The position numbers and the translations under genes were made by a program. Shown here one piece after another: positions 1-11,429 of a DNA stretch of 64,000 bases. This stretch comes from Lysobacter sp. MMG2 (GTDB taxonomy: Bacteria; Pseudomonadota; Gammaproteobacteria; Xanthomonadales; Xanthomonadaceae): the NCBI RefSeq assembly GCF_016735495.2, contig NZ_JAERQY020000001.1, forward strand, positions 248,001 to 312,000, written 5' to 3'. Positions within the stretch are counted from its first letter, which is position 1. Every line of letters starts with the position of its first letter. The notes beneath the pieces are model-generated. The model saw nothing but the letters and a program-made list of their open reading frames with translations. It was not told the DNA's origin and ran no database searches.

Positions 1-286
1 TGAGGCGCTGCATCGCCGGTTCCAGTGCGGCTGCGGCGTCCGCGCCGTTGGCGGCTTCGACCGTCCGCGATGCCAGCACCACGCCCCAGGCCGCGGCGAT
101 GCCGATGGCCGGCGCGCCGCGCACGGTCAGCGCATGGATCGCCTCGGCGACGGCGTCGCTGTCGGCGCAGGTGACGTACTCGACCACGAACGGCAGCTTG
201 CGCTGGTCCAGCAGTTCCAGGGCCTGCCCGGTCCAGCGGATCGGACGGATGCGGTCGTAGCGGTCGAAATCGATGGCGGTGCTCAT
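1..286 (-). CDS. mtnA: Methylthioribose-1-phosphate isomerase, N-terminal part (cut by window edge)
   Basis: Isomerises 5-methylthioribose-1-phosphate to 5-methylthioribulose-1-phosphate in the cytosolic methionine salvage pathway. The first 95 residues are visible, starting [18 protein letters not shown] and carrying the family hallmark [17 protein letters not shown] around residues 52-68, where RGAPAIG is the conserved MtnA/eIF2B-like motif. The ATG at 286 is the only sensible start, and the frame stays open to base 1. It lies 57 bp downstream of a DUF3011 gene on the same strand. The assignment is firm even though the catalytic Cys/Asp region lies outside the window. Confidence 0.93.
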   Translation of the reverse strand, partial: MSTAIDFDRYDRIRPIRWTGQALELLDQRKLPFVVEYVTCADSDAVAEAIHALTVRGAPAIGIAAAWGVVLASRTVEAANGADAAAALEPAMQRL

Positions 287-343
287 TCGGGCGAGTTTAC
301 CGGGCGACGTGGACCACGTCGCCCGCCCGTTCCGCCCGGTGGC

Positions 344-1111
344 TCAATACACCTGGAAATCGCCCCGGCAGCCGTTGCTCACCCAGACGCCGTTGTTGTC
401 CCAGCCCCAGCTGCGGCCTTCCACGCACGCGGCCTTCGAGGCCTGCCGCACCAGTCGCGCGTCGCGGCGAACGGTGACGTTGCAGCGGCGCGGGCGATTG
501 TCGTCGGAGCCGCAGTAGAGCGTCTGGCCGGGGTTGTTCCAACCTCCGCCATGGCCGCCACCGTCGCCGCCGCCCCAACCGCCTCCGTTGCCACCGCCCC
601 AGCCACTGCCGCTGGCGAACTCGGCACGGCAACCGTCGTTCACCCACACGAAGCCGCGCCCAACGCCCCAGCTGCGACCTTCGACGCACGGCGACTTGGA
701 GTACTGGCGCACCAGGCGCGCGCCGCGTCCGTCGATGGCGCATTGACGGTAGCGGTTGTCGTTGGAGTCGCAGCGCACGGTGCGGCCATCGCCGCCATTG
801 CCGCCGCCACCGTTCCAGCCGCCGCCGCTGGCGAACTCCGCACGGCAGCCGCCGTTGACCCAGACGAATCCGCGTCCCACGCCCCACGTGCGTCCTTCGA
901 CGCAAGCGGACTTGGAGTACTGGCGTACCAGCCGCGCGCCGCGTCCGTCGATGGGGCACTGGCGGTAGCGGTTGTCGTTGGAATCGCAGCGCACGGTCTG
1001 CGGCGCGCCGTAGCCTTGCGACTCGTATTGCGCGAAGGCCGACGGCGCCCAAAGCGCAGCCAGCGCCAGCGTCGCAAGAATTCCGAAGCCCCTAAGCGGT
1101 TGAGCGGTCAT
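344..1111 (-). CDS. Secreted protein with three DUF3011 repeats
   Basis: A 255-residue exported protein of unknown function. Residues 1-27 form a Sec signal peptide (hydrophobic ILATLALAALWAP, cleavage near AFA-Q). Three copies of a ~55-residue module follow. Each begins with a CDSNDNRYRQC-type motif, has a central ARLVRQYSK-type stretch, and ends with a VEGRSWG...VWV.GGCRAEF block. The Cys pairs and W/G positions are conserved between copies, as in DUF3011 proteins, which are abundant in Xanthomonadaceae. Gly/Trp/Asn-rich linkers separate the modules. The next gene upstream is a paralogue with the same architecture, so this is a tandem duplication. A periplasmic or extracellular location is inferred from the signal peptide; no enzymatic motif is visible. 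Confidence 0.88.
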   Translation of the reverse strand: MTAQPLRGFGILATLALAALWAPSAFAQYESQGYGAPQTVRCDSNDNRYRQCPIDGRGARLVRQYSKSACVEGRTWGVGRGFVWVNGGCRAEFASGGGWNGGGGNGGDGRTVRCDSNDNRYRQCAIDGRGARLVRQYSKSPCVEGRSWGVGRGFVWVNDGCRAEFASGSGWGGGNGGGWGGGDGGGHGGGWNNPGQTLYCGSDDNRPRRCNVTVRRDARLVRQASKAACVEGRSWGWDNNGVWVSNGCRGDFQVY

Positions 1112-1199
1112 CGCATTCCCCTGTCCGATGAGAGTTTGTCTCAGACTAGCGATGAATCCTTAACGGGCGCCGCACCAGAACGCGTCCGTCCGCGTCGGT

Positions 1200-1925
1200 T
1201 CAGCCGCCGGATTGCTGCCGCTGATGGATCTCGAATTCGGCGCGGCATCCGTCCTGCACCCAGATGCCTTCGTCGTCCACGCCCCAGCTGCGGCCTTCGA
1301 TGCAGGCCGCACGCGAAAGCTGGCGGAACAGACGCACCCCACCCTTCGTGTCGAGCGGGCAATGGCGATGGCGCTTCTCCACGGAATCGCAGCGGACGAT
1401 CTCGCCACGCGGCGGTTCGTTGGCGACGTCGACCATCATGCGGAACTCGGCGCGGCACCCGCCGGACACCCAGACGCCGCGCGCGTCGGCGCCCCAGTTC
1501 TGGCCGCGCATGCAGGGGTTCTTCGACAGTTGGCGGACCAGTTCGACGCCGGCGCGTGTTTCCGCCGGGCAATGCTGCCAGCGGTTGCTGCGCGACTCGC
1601 AGCGGATCACGCGCGACCCCGTGCCGCTGCCCACCGTGCCGCCGTAGCCGAGCACGAAGTCCGCGCGGCATCCGTCCTTCACCCACACGCCCGACGGCGT
1701 GACACCCCAGGTCTTGTTCTCGTCGCACTGCGAACGCGAAAGCGTCCGCAACAGGCGCACGCCGCCGCGCACGTCGGCCGGGCAGATGTTGTCGTTCCCG
1801 TCCTTGGATTCGCAACGCAGGATGCGATCACCGTAGAAATGCCCGCCCGACTCCTGCGCCATTGCGTCAGGTGCCATCACCGCCCATCCCACCAGCAACG
1901 TCGAGACCAACCAGCCGCGCATCAT
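1200..1925 (-). CDS. Secreted protein with three DUF3011 repeats (paralogue)
   Basis: A 241-residue exported protein, paralogous to its downstream neighbour. The signal peptide is MMRGWLVSTLLVGWAVMAP ending AMA-Q. Three DUF3011 modules follow, recognisable by RCES/RCDS...CP at the start, VRLLRTLSR/VELVRQLSK/VRLFRQLSR in the middle and WG...GVWV.GGCRAEF at the end. The start is placed at ATG 1925 (or 1922). An AGGGG lies just upstream of these codons, whereas an earlier in-frame ATG at 1949 would add a charged stretch before the signal peptide. An 88-bp gap separates it from the second DUF3011 gene, so co-transcription is possible. Sequence divergence is higher between the two proteins than among repeats in the first one. 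Function unknown. Confidence 0.87.
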   Translation of the reverse strand: MMRGWLVSTLLVGWAVMAPDAMAQESGGHFYGDRILRCESKDGNDNICPADVRGGVRLLRTLSRSQCDENKTWGVTPSGVWVKDGCRADFVLGYGGTVGSGTGSRVIRCESRSNRWQHCPAETRAGVELVRQLSKNPCMRGQNWGADARGVWVSGGCRAEFRMMVDVANEPPRGEIVRCDSVEKRHRHCPLDTKGGVRLFRQLSRAACIEGRSWGVDDEGIWVQDGCRAEFEIHQRQQSGG

Positions 1926-2009
1926 GCACCCCTGTCTTCCAGCCTTCACTGTAAAGGGTCGGGATGTAAACCGGCATCAACGGCCGGCGAAAAGGCGAAA
2001 ACCGGGACG

Positions 2010-2981
2010 TCAGGCACGCGCGAAGTCGAACGCCAGCACGTCGGCGATGCGCCCCGTCCCCAGCATGGCCATCATCAGCCGGTCCATGCCCAGCGCGACG
2101 CCGGCGCACGACGGGAAGCCCGCCGCCAGCGCCTGCAGCAGGCGTTCGTCGCGCGGCGGTTGCAGGTCCGCGCGCTCGCTGCGGACCTGCAGGTCGCGGT
2201 CGAAGCGCGCGCCCTGCTCGGCCGCGTCGGCCAGCTCGTGGTAGCCATTGGCCAGTTCCAGCGGCCCCAGGTAGAGCTCGAAACGTTCCGCCACCGGCAC
2301 CTCGCCCGTGCGGATGCGCGCCAGCGCGCATTGCGAGGCCGGGTAGTCGTACACGGCCAGCAGCTCATCCGGGCGGAACGAGGGTTGCAGGCGATGCGTC
2401 ATCAACAGGTCGAGCCAGTCGTCGCGGGTCAGGCCGGTGGGGTCGATCACCACCTCGCCCAGCGCCGCGCGCAACGCGTCGTCGCTCGCGAAGGCGGGAT
2501 CCAGGCCCAGGCGCTCGCGGTACAGGTCGCGATACGCGATGTACGACAGCGTCGCGCTGCGCCCGACCAGTGCAAGCGCCGCCTGCACCAGCGCCGCCGT
2601 TTCCTCCACCAGACGCATGTGATCCCAGCCGAGGCGGTACCACTCCAGCATCGTGAACTCGGGGTTATGGCGGCCGCCGGCCTCGCCATCCCGGAATACC
2701 CGACCGAGTTCGTAGCAATCGCCGAACCCCGCCGCCAGCAGGCGCTTGAGCGGGTACTCCGGCGAGGTGCGCAGCCAGCGGGTGCGCGAGGCGCCGTCGG
2801 TGCGGCCGCTGAATTCCAGATGGAACGAGGCGATGTTGGGATCGGTGTTGCCGGCCACCGACATCACCGGCGTTTCCACCTCGACGACGTCGCGCTGCGC
2901 GAAGAAGGCGCGCACGGTTGCGTTGAGGCGCGCGCGCAGGCGCAGCGCATCGAAGGACGCGGACGGCTGCCAGTCGTTCAT
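2010..2981 (-). CDS. epmA: Elongation factor P--(R)-beta-lysine ligase
   Basis: Activates (R)-beta-lysine and attaches it to the conserved lysine of elongation factor P, helping ribosomes through polyproline stretches. It is a class II LysRS-like catalytic core without the tRNA anticodon-binding domain (323 residues; family ~325). Visible motifs are VEVETPVMS (motif 1), GRVFRDGEAGGRHNPEFTMLEWY (motif 2, here with the typical EpmA HNPEFTMLEWY) and a C-terminal GVALGMDRLMM (motif 3). The start at 2981 (MNDWQPSAS) matches the beginning of E. coli EpmA; an in-frame ATG at 2996 overlaps ligA. It begins 4 bp after the ligA stop, so translational coupling at the end of an smc-zipA-ligA-epmA run is likely. 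EF-P and EpmB are not in the window. Confidence 0.94.
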   Translation of the reverse strand: MNDWQPSASFDALRLRARLNATVRAFFAQRDVVEVETPVMSVAGNTDPNIASFHLEFSGRTDGASRTRWLRTSPEYPLKRLLAAGFGDCYELGRVFRDGEAGGRHNPEFTMLEWYRLGWDHMRLVEETAALVQAALALVGRSATLSYIAYRDLYRERLGLDPAFASDDALRAALGEVVIDPTGLTRDDWLDLLMTHRLQPSFRPDELLAVYDYPASQCALARIRTGEVPVAERFELYLGPLELANGYHELADAAEQGARFDRDLQVRSERADLQPPRDERLLQALAAGFPSCAGVALGMDRLMMAMLGTGRIADVLAFDFARA

Positions 2982-2985
2982 GCCG

Positions 2986-5653
<2,668 letters not shown>

Positions 5654-6394
5654 TCACCACCGTGCCGGCTTGGTCAGCGGCGGCGCTTCGCGCTGGCGGT
5701 CGTAGGCGCGCAGTTCGTCGCGGATGTGCGCGATGCGCTGGCGGCCGAGCGCGTTGCGCTGTTCGTCCAGCACCACGCCGTCGAGCAGTTCGGCCATGCG
5801 CTGCGCGGTGGGCAGCATCATCTCCCACGCGTCCAGCGCGTTGACCGGCGCCGGCAGCGTCAGGAAGAACGCGATCGCCGGCGTCTCCAGGGCCTGGATG
5901 TTGGGCATGTCGAAACTGCCCGGCTTCATGATGTTGGCCACGCTGAAGACCGGTCCCCGCTCGGGGTGGTTCTCGACGAGGCGGTGGAACACGCCCATGT
6001 GGCCGTAGACCAGGCCGGCCTTCTCGGCGGCGACGACGATGTCCGGACCGTGCAGCTTCTGCCCGGCACGCGCGGCCAGGTAAAGGGTGACGATCTTGTC
6101 GAACTCCTCCGTGACGCGGCGGCCGAGCTCGCTGTTGGCGCCGCCTTCCAGCGTGCGGTCGAACAGCTCCAGCTCCGCCTGCGCGGTGGCGTCGCCCGCG
6201 GCGCGCCCCTGCGCGGCGTCGCGCTCGATCTGCTCGCCCAGCGTGGGCTCGTGACGGACCGTGTCGCCGGACGGCTCTCGGGTCACCCGCCTGCCCTGCC
6301 CCGGCTTGCGCGGGCGGCCGAAGAACACGATCGCGGCGACCAGCACCAGGCCGGCGATCAGGATGCCGATCCGCAGCAGGGTCATGTCGGACAT
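5654..6394 (-). CDS. zipA: Cell division protein ZipA
   Basis: An inner-membrane divisome protein that binds and bundles FtsZ. The 246-residue product has an N-terminal membrane anchor (LLRIGILIAGLVLVAAIVFF, residues ~5-24), a short basic then variable linker (shorter than in E. coli), and a C-terminal ZipA FtsZ-binding domain from ~residue 110 (MGVFHRLVENHPERGPVFSVANIMKPGSFD, then LTLPAPVNALDAWEMMLPTAQRMAELLDG). The start is ATG 6394, with AGGAG 7 nt upstream. The open frame continues to 6445, but that extension (MRIPNPESPIPS) only translates an intergenic GGGATTCG repeat. It lies between smc and ligA on the same strand, a common arrangement in gammaproteobacteria. Confidence 0.95.
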   Translation of the reverse strand: MSDMTLLRIGILIAGLVLVAAIVFFGRPRKPGQGRRVTREPSGDTVRHEPTLGEQIERDAAQGRAAGDATAQAELELFDRTLEGGANSELGRRVTEEFDKIVTLYLAARAGQKLHGPDIVVAAEKAGLVYGHMGVFHRLVENHPERGPVFSVANIMKPGSFDMPNIQALETPAIAFFLTLPAPVNALDAWEMMLPTAQRMAELLDGVVLDEQRNALGRQRIAHIRDELRAYDRQREAPPLTKPARW

Positions 6395-6417
6395 TCGATA
6401 TCTCCTGAATGATGGGA

Positions 6418-6500
6418 TTGGAGATTCGGGATTCGGGATTCGCAAAGGCGATGACGGCGCGCCGCTTTCATCGAATCCCGAATCTCCATTCCCGAATCCC
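6418..6500. repeat. GGGATTCG tandem/inverted repeat between smc and zipA
   Basis: Repeats of the 8-mer GGATTCGG run on the plus strand at ~6423-6442 and in inverted orientation (CGAATCCC) at ~6473-6500, leaving a GC-rich centre. Related copies occur at 48578-48604 and 48688-48716. The element lies in the smc-zipA gap and reads in-frame upstream of the true zipA start. Confidence 0.75.
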
Positions 6501-6505
6501 GGCTC

Positions 6506-9500
6506 TTACGCCACACCCGCCAGACGCGAGGCTTCGGCCAGGTCGACCGAGACCAGGCGGCTCACGCCCGGCTCGCGCATGGTCACGCCCGACAGCTGCA
6601 GCGCGGCTTCCATCGTCGCCTTGTTGTGGGTGACGAACAGGAACTGTACCTGTTCACTCATCTCGCTGACCATCTGAGCAAGTCGCCCGACGTTGGCTTC
6701 GTCCAGCGGCGCGTCCACCTCGTCGAGCAGGCAGAACGGCGCGGGATTGAGGCGGAAGATCGCGAACACCAGCGCCACGGCGGTCATCGCCTTCTCGCCG
6801 CCGGAGAGCAGCGAGATGTTCGATACGCGCTTGCCCGGCGGACGCGCCATGATCGACACGCCGGTGTCCAGCAGGTCCTCGCCGGTGAGTTCCAGGTAGG
6901 CGTGGCCGCCGCCGAACAGGCGCGGGTACAGCTCCTGCACGCCGGAATTGACGCGGTCGAAGGTGTCCTTGAAGCGGCCGCGGGTCTCGCGGTCGATCTT
7001 GCGGATGGCTTCTTCCAGCGTTTCCAGGGCGGTGGTGAGGTCGGTGTTCTGGGCGTCGAGGTATTCCTTGCGCTGCTCGGCCTCGGCGTGTTCGGCGATC
7101 GCGGCGAGGTTGACCGGCTCCAGGCGGCGCAGCTTCCCGTCCAGTTCGTTGACGGTGCGCTCCCAGACCTGCGCGTCCATGTCGTCGGTGAGCGTGTTGA
7201 CCACATCCTCCAGCACGAAGCCCGCCTCGACCACGGCCGCGGCCAGCTGCTCGGCCTTGAGCACGAGCGCCTGCTGTTCCAGGCGGCGCTGGCCGATGGC
7301 CTCGCGCTGCTGGATGGCCTGGTCGTCGCGCTGGTGGCGGACCTGTTCGAAGCGGCGCAGGTCGTTGTCGATGCCGTCCAGCGTGGTGCGCGCGATGGTG
7401 AGGTTCTGCTCGGTGAGCACGCGCTGTTCGAGCGCGACCTGGCGCTGCTCTTCCAGCACGACGACCGGATCGTCGCCGTCGGTCAGCTGCGCGGACAGTT
7501 CGCCCAGGCGCGAGTCGAGCTGGCCGCGCTGGCCGCCCATGCGTGCCAGGGCCTGTTCGAGCGCGGTGATCTGGGTGCGCTGCGATTCCAGGGTGAGCGC
7601 CAGTGCGTGCGCGGTGTCGCGCGACTCGCGGGCGACGTTGCGCGCCTGCTCGCGGGCCTCGCCGAAACGGCGGCGTTCGCTCTCCAGCGCCTGGCGCGCG
7701 TCTTCCAGCTCGGTCATGCGCATGACCGCTTCTTCCTGCAGGTTGCGCGCTTCGCGTGCCTGCTCTTGCGCGGCCTCGAGGTTCTGCGCGATCTGCGCCA
7801 GTTCGGTGTCGATCTTCTCGATGCGCGAGCGTGCGCTGTCCAGGCGGCCCTGCTGGCTCTGCAGCTGGCCGGCCAGTTCCGACACGCTGCGATGCGCCAT
7901 GTACAACGTGCGCTGCGCGTCCTCGCGCAGCTGCTCGGCGGCGAGCGTGCGATCGCGCAGTTGCACCTGCAGCGATTCCAGTTCCTTCTCGCGCGACAGC
8001 AGCGTTTCGATCTCGCCGCGCAGCGTCTGGATGTCGCGCTCGCGCAGCAGCGCGCCCTGCTGAGCCGCGCCGGAGCGCAGCACGCGCACCCAGCCGGCGC
8101 CCATGCGTTCGCCGTTGCGGGTGATGACGGATTCGCCCTCGCCCAGACGCGCCAGCAGCGCACGCGCCTGGTTCAGATCTTCGGCGGCATGCAGGCGGGC
8201 GAGGATGCGGCGGACCGCGATCGGGCCACGCACCTTGGAGGCCAGCGAGGTCGGCGCGAACTCCAACGAATCGTTCTGCGGATCGACCAGCGCCAGCCGC
8301 CCTTCGCCGAGTTCGCCGATGGCCTCCACCAGCGTTTCCGGCGACTCCACCAGCACGCCTTCGATCATCTGGCCGAGCGCGCTTTCCACCGCGTTTTCCC
8401 AGCCGGCCTCGACCTGCAGCGCCTCGCCCACCCGCGTGGCCGAATCCAGCCCGCGTGCCTTGAGCCAGCTCAACGCCGCGCCCTGCTCCTGGCCGAGCGC
8501 GGCGTGCTGCAGGGTTTCCAGCGAGGACAAGCGTCCGCGCGCGGCTTGCGCCTGCTTGCGCACTTCGGCCAGCTCGGTCTGCGTGGCGCGCTGCTGATCC
8601 TGCAGATCGCCCAGCGCGCCCTTGCGGGTCTCCAGCTCCTCGCTGAGGCTGTCGATCGAAAACTTCTGCGTTTCGTGCTGTTCCTGCAACGTGGCGAAGG
8701 ACTCGCTCAGCGCCGTCAGGTCCAGGCCGGAACGCTCGTTGTTGAGCGTCTCGCGGCGGCGGTCGGCGTCCAACACCTGGCGGTCCAGGTGTTCGATGCG
8801 CGTGCGTTCCACGTCGGCGGCACGTGCGGCCTCGGCTTGTGCGCGGCTGTGCGCGTCCCAGCGCTGCTGCCAGTCCACGAGTGCGGCTTCCGCATCGCGC
8901 AACGCGTCCTGGCGCATTTCATCTTCGTCGCGCAGCTGTTCCAGGCGCGGCTCGGCGTCGGCCACCGCGGCGCGCAGCACGTCGAGCTTGGACTGGTCGC
9001 TGCCCATGTGCTCGCCCAGCTCGGCCAGCGCAGCCATCGCCTCGTCACGCGCCTTGTGCAGGCGGTGGGCCATCTCGCGCTGGTGCTGGATCTGCTGCTC
9101 GACGCGGGCCAAGGTGCCGCTGACTTCGTAGCTGGCGGCCTGCGCCTTGTTCAGCGCCTCGGCGGCGTCCTCGCGCTTGACGCGGCCGACTTCGATCTCG
9201 CGCTCGGCTTCGCGCTGTTCGGCGATGAGCTGCTGCAGGCGGGTTTCCTGCTGGGCCAGCTTCTCGCGCTGGCCCTGCAGCTTCTGGTCCAGTGCGCGAT
9301 GTTCCAGCGCCTTCCATTCCGCATCCTTGATCTTCCGCTCGGCCTGGATCGCCTGGTACTGCTCGGCCTGACGCGCCTGGCGCTTGAGGTGCTCGAGCTG
9401 CTTGCCGACTTCCTCACGCAGGTCGCCCAGACGGTCCAGGTTCTCTCGCGTGTGGCGGATGCGGGTTTCGGTTTCCTTGCGGCGTTCCTTGTACTTGGAG

Positions 9501-10009
9501 ATGCCGGCGGCTTCTTCCAGGTAGACGCGCAGTTCTTCCGGCTTGGCCTCGATGACCTGTGAAATCATGCCCTGCTCGATGATCGAGTAGCTGCGCGGCC
9601 CCAGGCCGGTGCCCAGGAACAGGTCGGTGATGTCGCGGCGGCGGCACTTGGCGCCGTTGAGGTAGTACTGGCTGGAGCCGTCGCGGCTGACGGTGCGCTT
9701 GACCGAGATCTCGTTGAACGCCGCGTACTCACCGGTGATGGTGTGGTCGGAGTTGTCGAAGATCAGCTCCACCATCGCCTGCGAGACGGGCTTGCGGGCG
9801 GAGGAGCCGGCGAAGATCACGTCGGTCAGCGAATCGCCGCGCAGGCGGCTGGCCGAGCTTTCGCCCATCACCCAGCGCACGGCGTCGATGATGTTGGACT
9901 TGCCGCAACCATTGGGACCGACGACGCCGGTCATGTTGGTCGGCAAATGCAGCGTGGTCGGATCGACGAAGGATTTGAAACCGGAGAGCTTGATCGTGGA
10001 CAGACGCAT
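6506..10009 (-). CDS. smc: Chromosome segregation protein SMC
   Basis: The ATPase core of the SMC-ScpAB condensin, which loads on and organises the chromosome. It is 1167 residues, typical for the family. The N-terminal head carries Walker A GPNGCGKS (residues 31-38) and begins MRLSTIKLSGFKSF. A long coiled coil (~170-500) follows, then a hinge around residues 520-640 (VESALGQMIEGVLVE...), a second coiled coil (~670-1000), and a C-terminal head with the ABC signature LLSGGEKAM and Walker B FCLLDEVDAPLDEANV. The start at ATG 10009 gives the conserved N-terminus; the frame is open further upstream to 10321 but that stretch is antisense to the ABC ATPase gene. Its partners scpA and scpB are at 34.7-36.8 kb in this window, separated by the sugar-utilisation genes. 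It heads the smc-zipA-ligA-epmA run. A TATACT at 10133-10138 (minus strand) could be its -10 element. Confidence 0.97.
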   Translation of the reverse strand: MRLSTIKLSGFKSFVDPTTLHLPTNMTGVVGPNGCGKSNIIDAVRWVMGESSASRLRGDSLTDVIFAGSSARKPVSQAMVELIFDNSDHTITGEYAAFNEISVKRTVSRDGSSQYYLNGAKCRRRDITDLFLGTGLGPRSYSIIEQGMISQVIEAKPEELRVYLEEAAGISKYKERRKETETRIRHTRENLDRLGDLREEVGKQLEHLKRQARQAEQYQAIQAERKIKDAEWKALEHRALDQKLQGQREKLAQQETRLQQLIAEQREAEREIEVGRVKREDAAEALNKAQAASYEVSGTLARVEQQIQHQREMAHRLHKARDEAMAALAELGEHMGSDQSKLDVLRAAVADAEPRLEQLRDEDEMRQDALRDAEAALVDWQQRWDAHSRAQAEAARAADVERTRIEHLDRQVLDADRRRETLNNERSGLDLTALSESFATLQEQHETQKFSIDSLSEELETRKGALGDLQDQQRATQTELAEVRKQAQAARGRLSSLETLQHAALGQEQGAALSWLKARGLDSATRVGEALQVEAGWENAVESALGQMIEGVLVESPETLVEAIGELGEGRLALVDPQNDSLEFAPTSLASKVRGPIAVRRILARLHAAEDLNQARALLARLGEGESVITRNGERMGAGWVRVLRSGAAQQGALLRERDIQTLRGEIETLLSREKELESLQVQLRDRTLAAEQLREDAQRTLYMAHRSVSELAGQLQSQQGRLDSARSRIEKIDTELAQIAQNLEAAQEQAREARNLQEEAVMRMTELEDARQALESERRRFGEAREQARNVARESRDTAHALALTLESQRTQITALEQALARMGGQRGQLDSRLGELSAQLTDGDDPVVVLEEQRQVALEQRVLTEQNLTIARTTLDGIDNDLRRFEQVRHQRDDQAIQQREAIGQRRLEQQALVLKAEQLAAAVVEAGFVLEDVVNTLTDDMDAQVWERTVNELDGKLRRLEPVNLAAIAEHAEAEQRKEYLDAQNTDLTTALETLEEAIRKIDRETRGRFKDTFDRVNSGVQELYPRLFGGGHAYLELTGEDLLDTGVSIMARPPGKRVSNISLLSGGEKAMTAVALVFAIFRLNPAPFCLLDEVDAPLDEANVGRLAQMVSEMSEQVQFLFVTHNKATMEAALQLSGVTMREPGVSRLVSVDLAEASRLAGVA

Positions 10010-10187
10010 GCGGCGGGCTTGCCTCTGGCGGCGCCTGGGCGCGGCCTTCGAAGTACCAACTGGGATGAGGTTTGTCGTCCAAGTCCTTGAAAGACACGGG
10101 CGAGCTACGGCTTTCCAGCCGTTTACAGAGGGAGTATAGCGGGCCGCAACGCGGCGGCGGCCGGGTCTTCGACGGGCGGCTGCGGGT

Positions 10188-11288
10188 TCAGGCGCGCAGG
10201 CTGCGGCCGGTATCCGGGTCGAAGAAGTGCAGGTGGTCGGGGTTGTGGTCCAGGTGGACGGTGTCGCCGACCTTGGGCAGCTTGCGGGGCGGGAGGCGCA
10301 CGACCATCTCCTCGCCGCCACAGTCCAGATTGAGGAAGGCCTCGTTGCCGACCGGCTCGACCGTTTCCACCCGGGCCGTCAGGCGCCCGGGGCCGGCGTC
10401 GGCCAGGGAGAGGTCCTCCGGCCGCAGGCCCACGATCAGCCGCCGGCCGACCTGCCGGCGCAAGGTGCCGAGCAATTCCTCCTCGGCCACCAGAGCGAAG
10501 TCCACTCCGTCCTTCAGGCGCAACGCCAGCCCGCCGCCGCGCTCCACCACCTCGCCCTGCAGCAGGTTCATCTTCGGGCTGCCCAGGAACGTGGCCACGA
10601 ACAGGTTCGCCGGCCGGTTGTACAGCGCCATCGGCGTGTCGATCTGCTGGATGCGGCCTTTGTCGAGCACCACGATCCGCTGGCCCAGCGTCATCGCTTC
10701 GACCTGGTCGTGGGTGACATAGATCATCGTCGTGCCGAGCTTGCGGTGCAGGCGCGCGATTTCCACGCGCGTGGATGCGCGCAGCTTGGCGTCGAGGTTG
10801 GACAGCGGTTCGTCGAGCAGGAACACCTGCGGCTGCCGCACCAATGCGCGACCGAGCGCGACGCGCTGGCGCTGGCCGCCCGACAGCGCGGCGGGCTTGC
10901 GATCCAGCAGCGGTTCCAGTTCCAGCATCTGCGCCGATTCGCGCACGCGACGGGCGACCTCGTCCTTGGACGCGCCGCGCAGCTTCAGTCCGAAGCCGAG
11001 GTTCTCGGCCACCGTCATGTGCGGGTACAGCGCGTAGCTCTGGAACACCATCGCGATGTCGCGATCCTTCGGCGCGATGTCGTTCACCACGCGATCGCCG
11101 ATGCGCAACTCGCCGGAGGTGATCGTCTCAAGCCCGGCGATCATGCGCAGCAGCGTGGACTTGCCGCAGCCGGAAGGACCGACCAGCACCATCAGCTCGC
11201 CGTCGCCGATCTCGAAGGTCGCGTCGTCCACGCCCACGTAGCCGTTGGGATACACCTTGCGCAGACGATCCAGCGTGACCTTCGCCAT
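10188..11288 (-). CDS. Sugar ABC transporter ATP-binding protein (UgpC/MsmK/MalK type)
   Basis: A cytoplasmic ATPase energising a CUT1-type sugar importer. The 366 residues include Walker A GPSGCGKST (37-45), Q-loop FQSYALYPHMTV, signature LSGGQRQRVALGRA, Walker B VFLLDEPLSNLD, H-loop YVTHDQVEAMTL and a C-terminal TOBE/OB regulatory domain (residues ~240-366). The start at ATG 11288 (MAKVTLDRLRKVYPNG) is the family start. It has no permease or binding protein beside it; those lie at 24.8-27.8 kb, in the same orientation. It is transcribed divergently from the GH1 gene across a 141-bp region that holds a LacI-type operator. Like MsmK it may serve several importers. The exact substrate cannot be read from the ATPase, so no symbol is assigned. 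Confidence 0.93.
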   Translation of the reverse strand: MAKVTLDRLRKVYPNGYVGVDDATFEIGDGELMVLVGPSGCGKSTLLRMIAGLETITSGELRIGDRVVNDIAPKDRDIAMVFQSYALYPHMTVAENLGFGLKLRGASKDEVARRVRESAQMLELEPLLDRKPAALSGGQRQRVALGRALVRQPQVFLLDEPLSNLDAKLRASTRVEIARLHRKLGTTMIYVTHDQVEAMTLGQRIVVLDKGRIQQIDTPMALYNRPANLFVATFLGSPKMNLLQGEVVERGGGLALRLKDGVDFALVAEEELLGTLRRQVGRRLIVGLRPEDLSLADAGPGRLTARVETVEPVGNEAFLNLDCGGEEMVVRLPPRKLPKVGDTVHLDHNPDHLHFFDPDTGRSLRA

Positions 11289-11374
11289 GAATTCCTCGGG
11301 AGCCCCTGGGCGGCCTCGACGGACCGTACCGGCATTTTCGACGCGCCGGCGATGCAAATGTCACCGGCGTCCGC

Positions 11375-11400
11375 TATCCTGCCATGTAACCGTTTTCATG
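11375..11400 (+). promoter_or_regulatory. LacI-type operator plus -10 element upstream of GH1 gene
   Basis: TGTAACCGTTTTCA at 11385-11398 is a CG-centred near-palindrome typical of LacI-family sites, lying 31 nt upstream of the GH1 ATG. A TATCCT at 11375-11380 sits 4 nt before it and could be the -10, so the operator would cover the transcription start. Near-identical sites precede the TonB receptor gene (32533-32546) and lacI (33635-33648). It lies between divergent genes and could also affect the ATPase gene. Confidence 0.72.
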
Positions 11401-11429
11401 CCTATCCACCCCGTCAGGCCACCGTACCG

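Noticed and set aside
6626-9562. A 978-codon open frame antisense to smc
   Set aside because: Same artefact: low-complexity Leu/Arg/Gln product, and smc itself is unambiguous on the other strand.
10010-10321. An N-terminal extension of the smc frame
   Set aside because: Reads antisense through the ABC ATPase 3' end. SMC proteins begin at the MRLSTIKL sequence at 10009.
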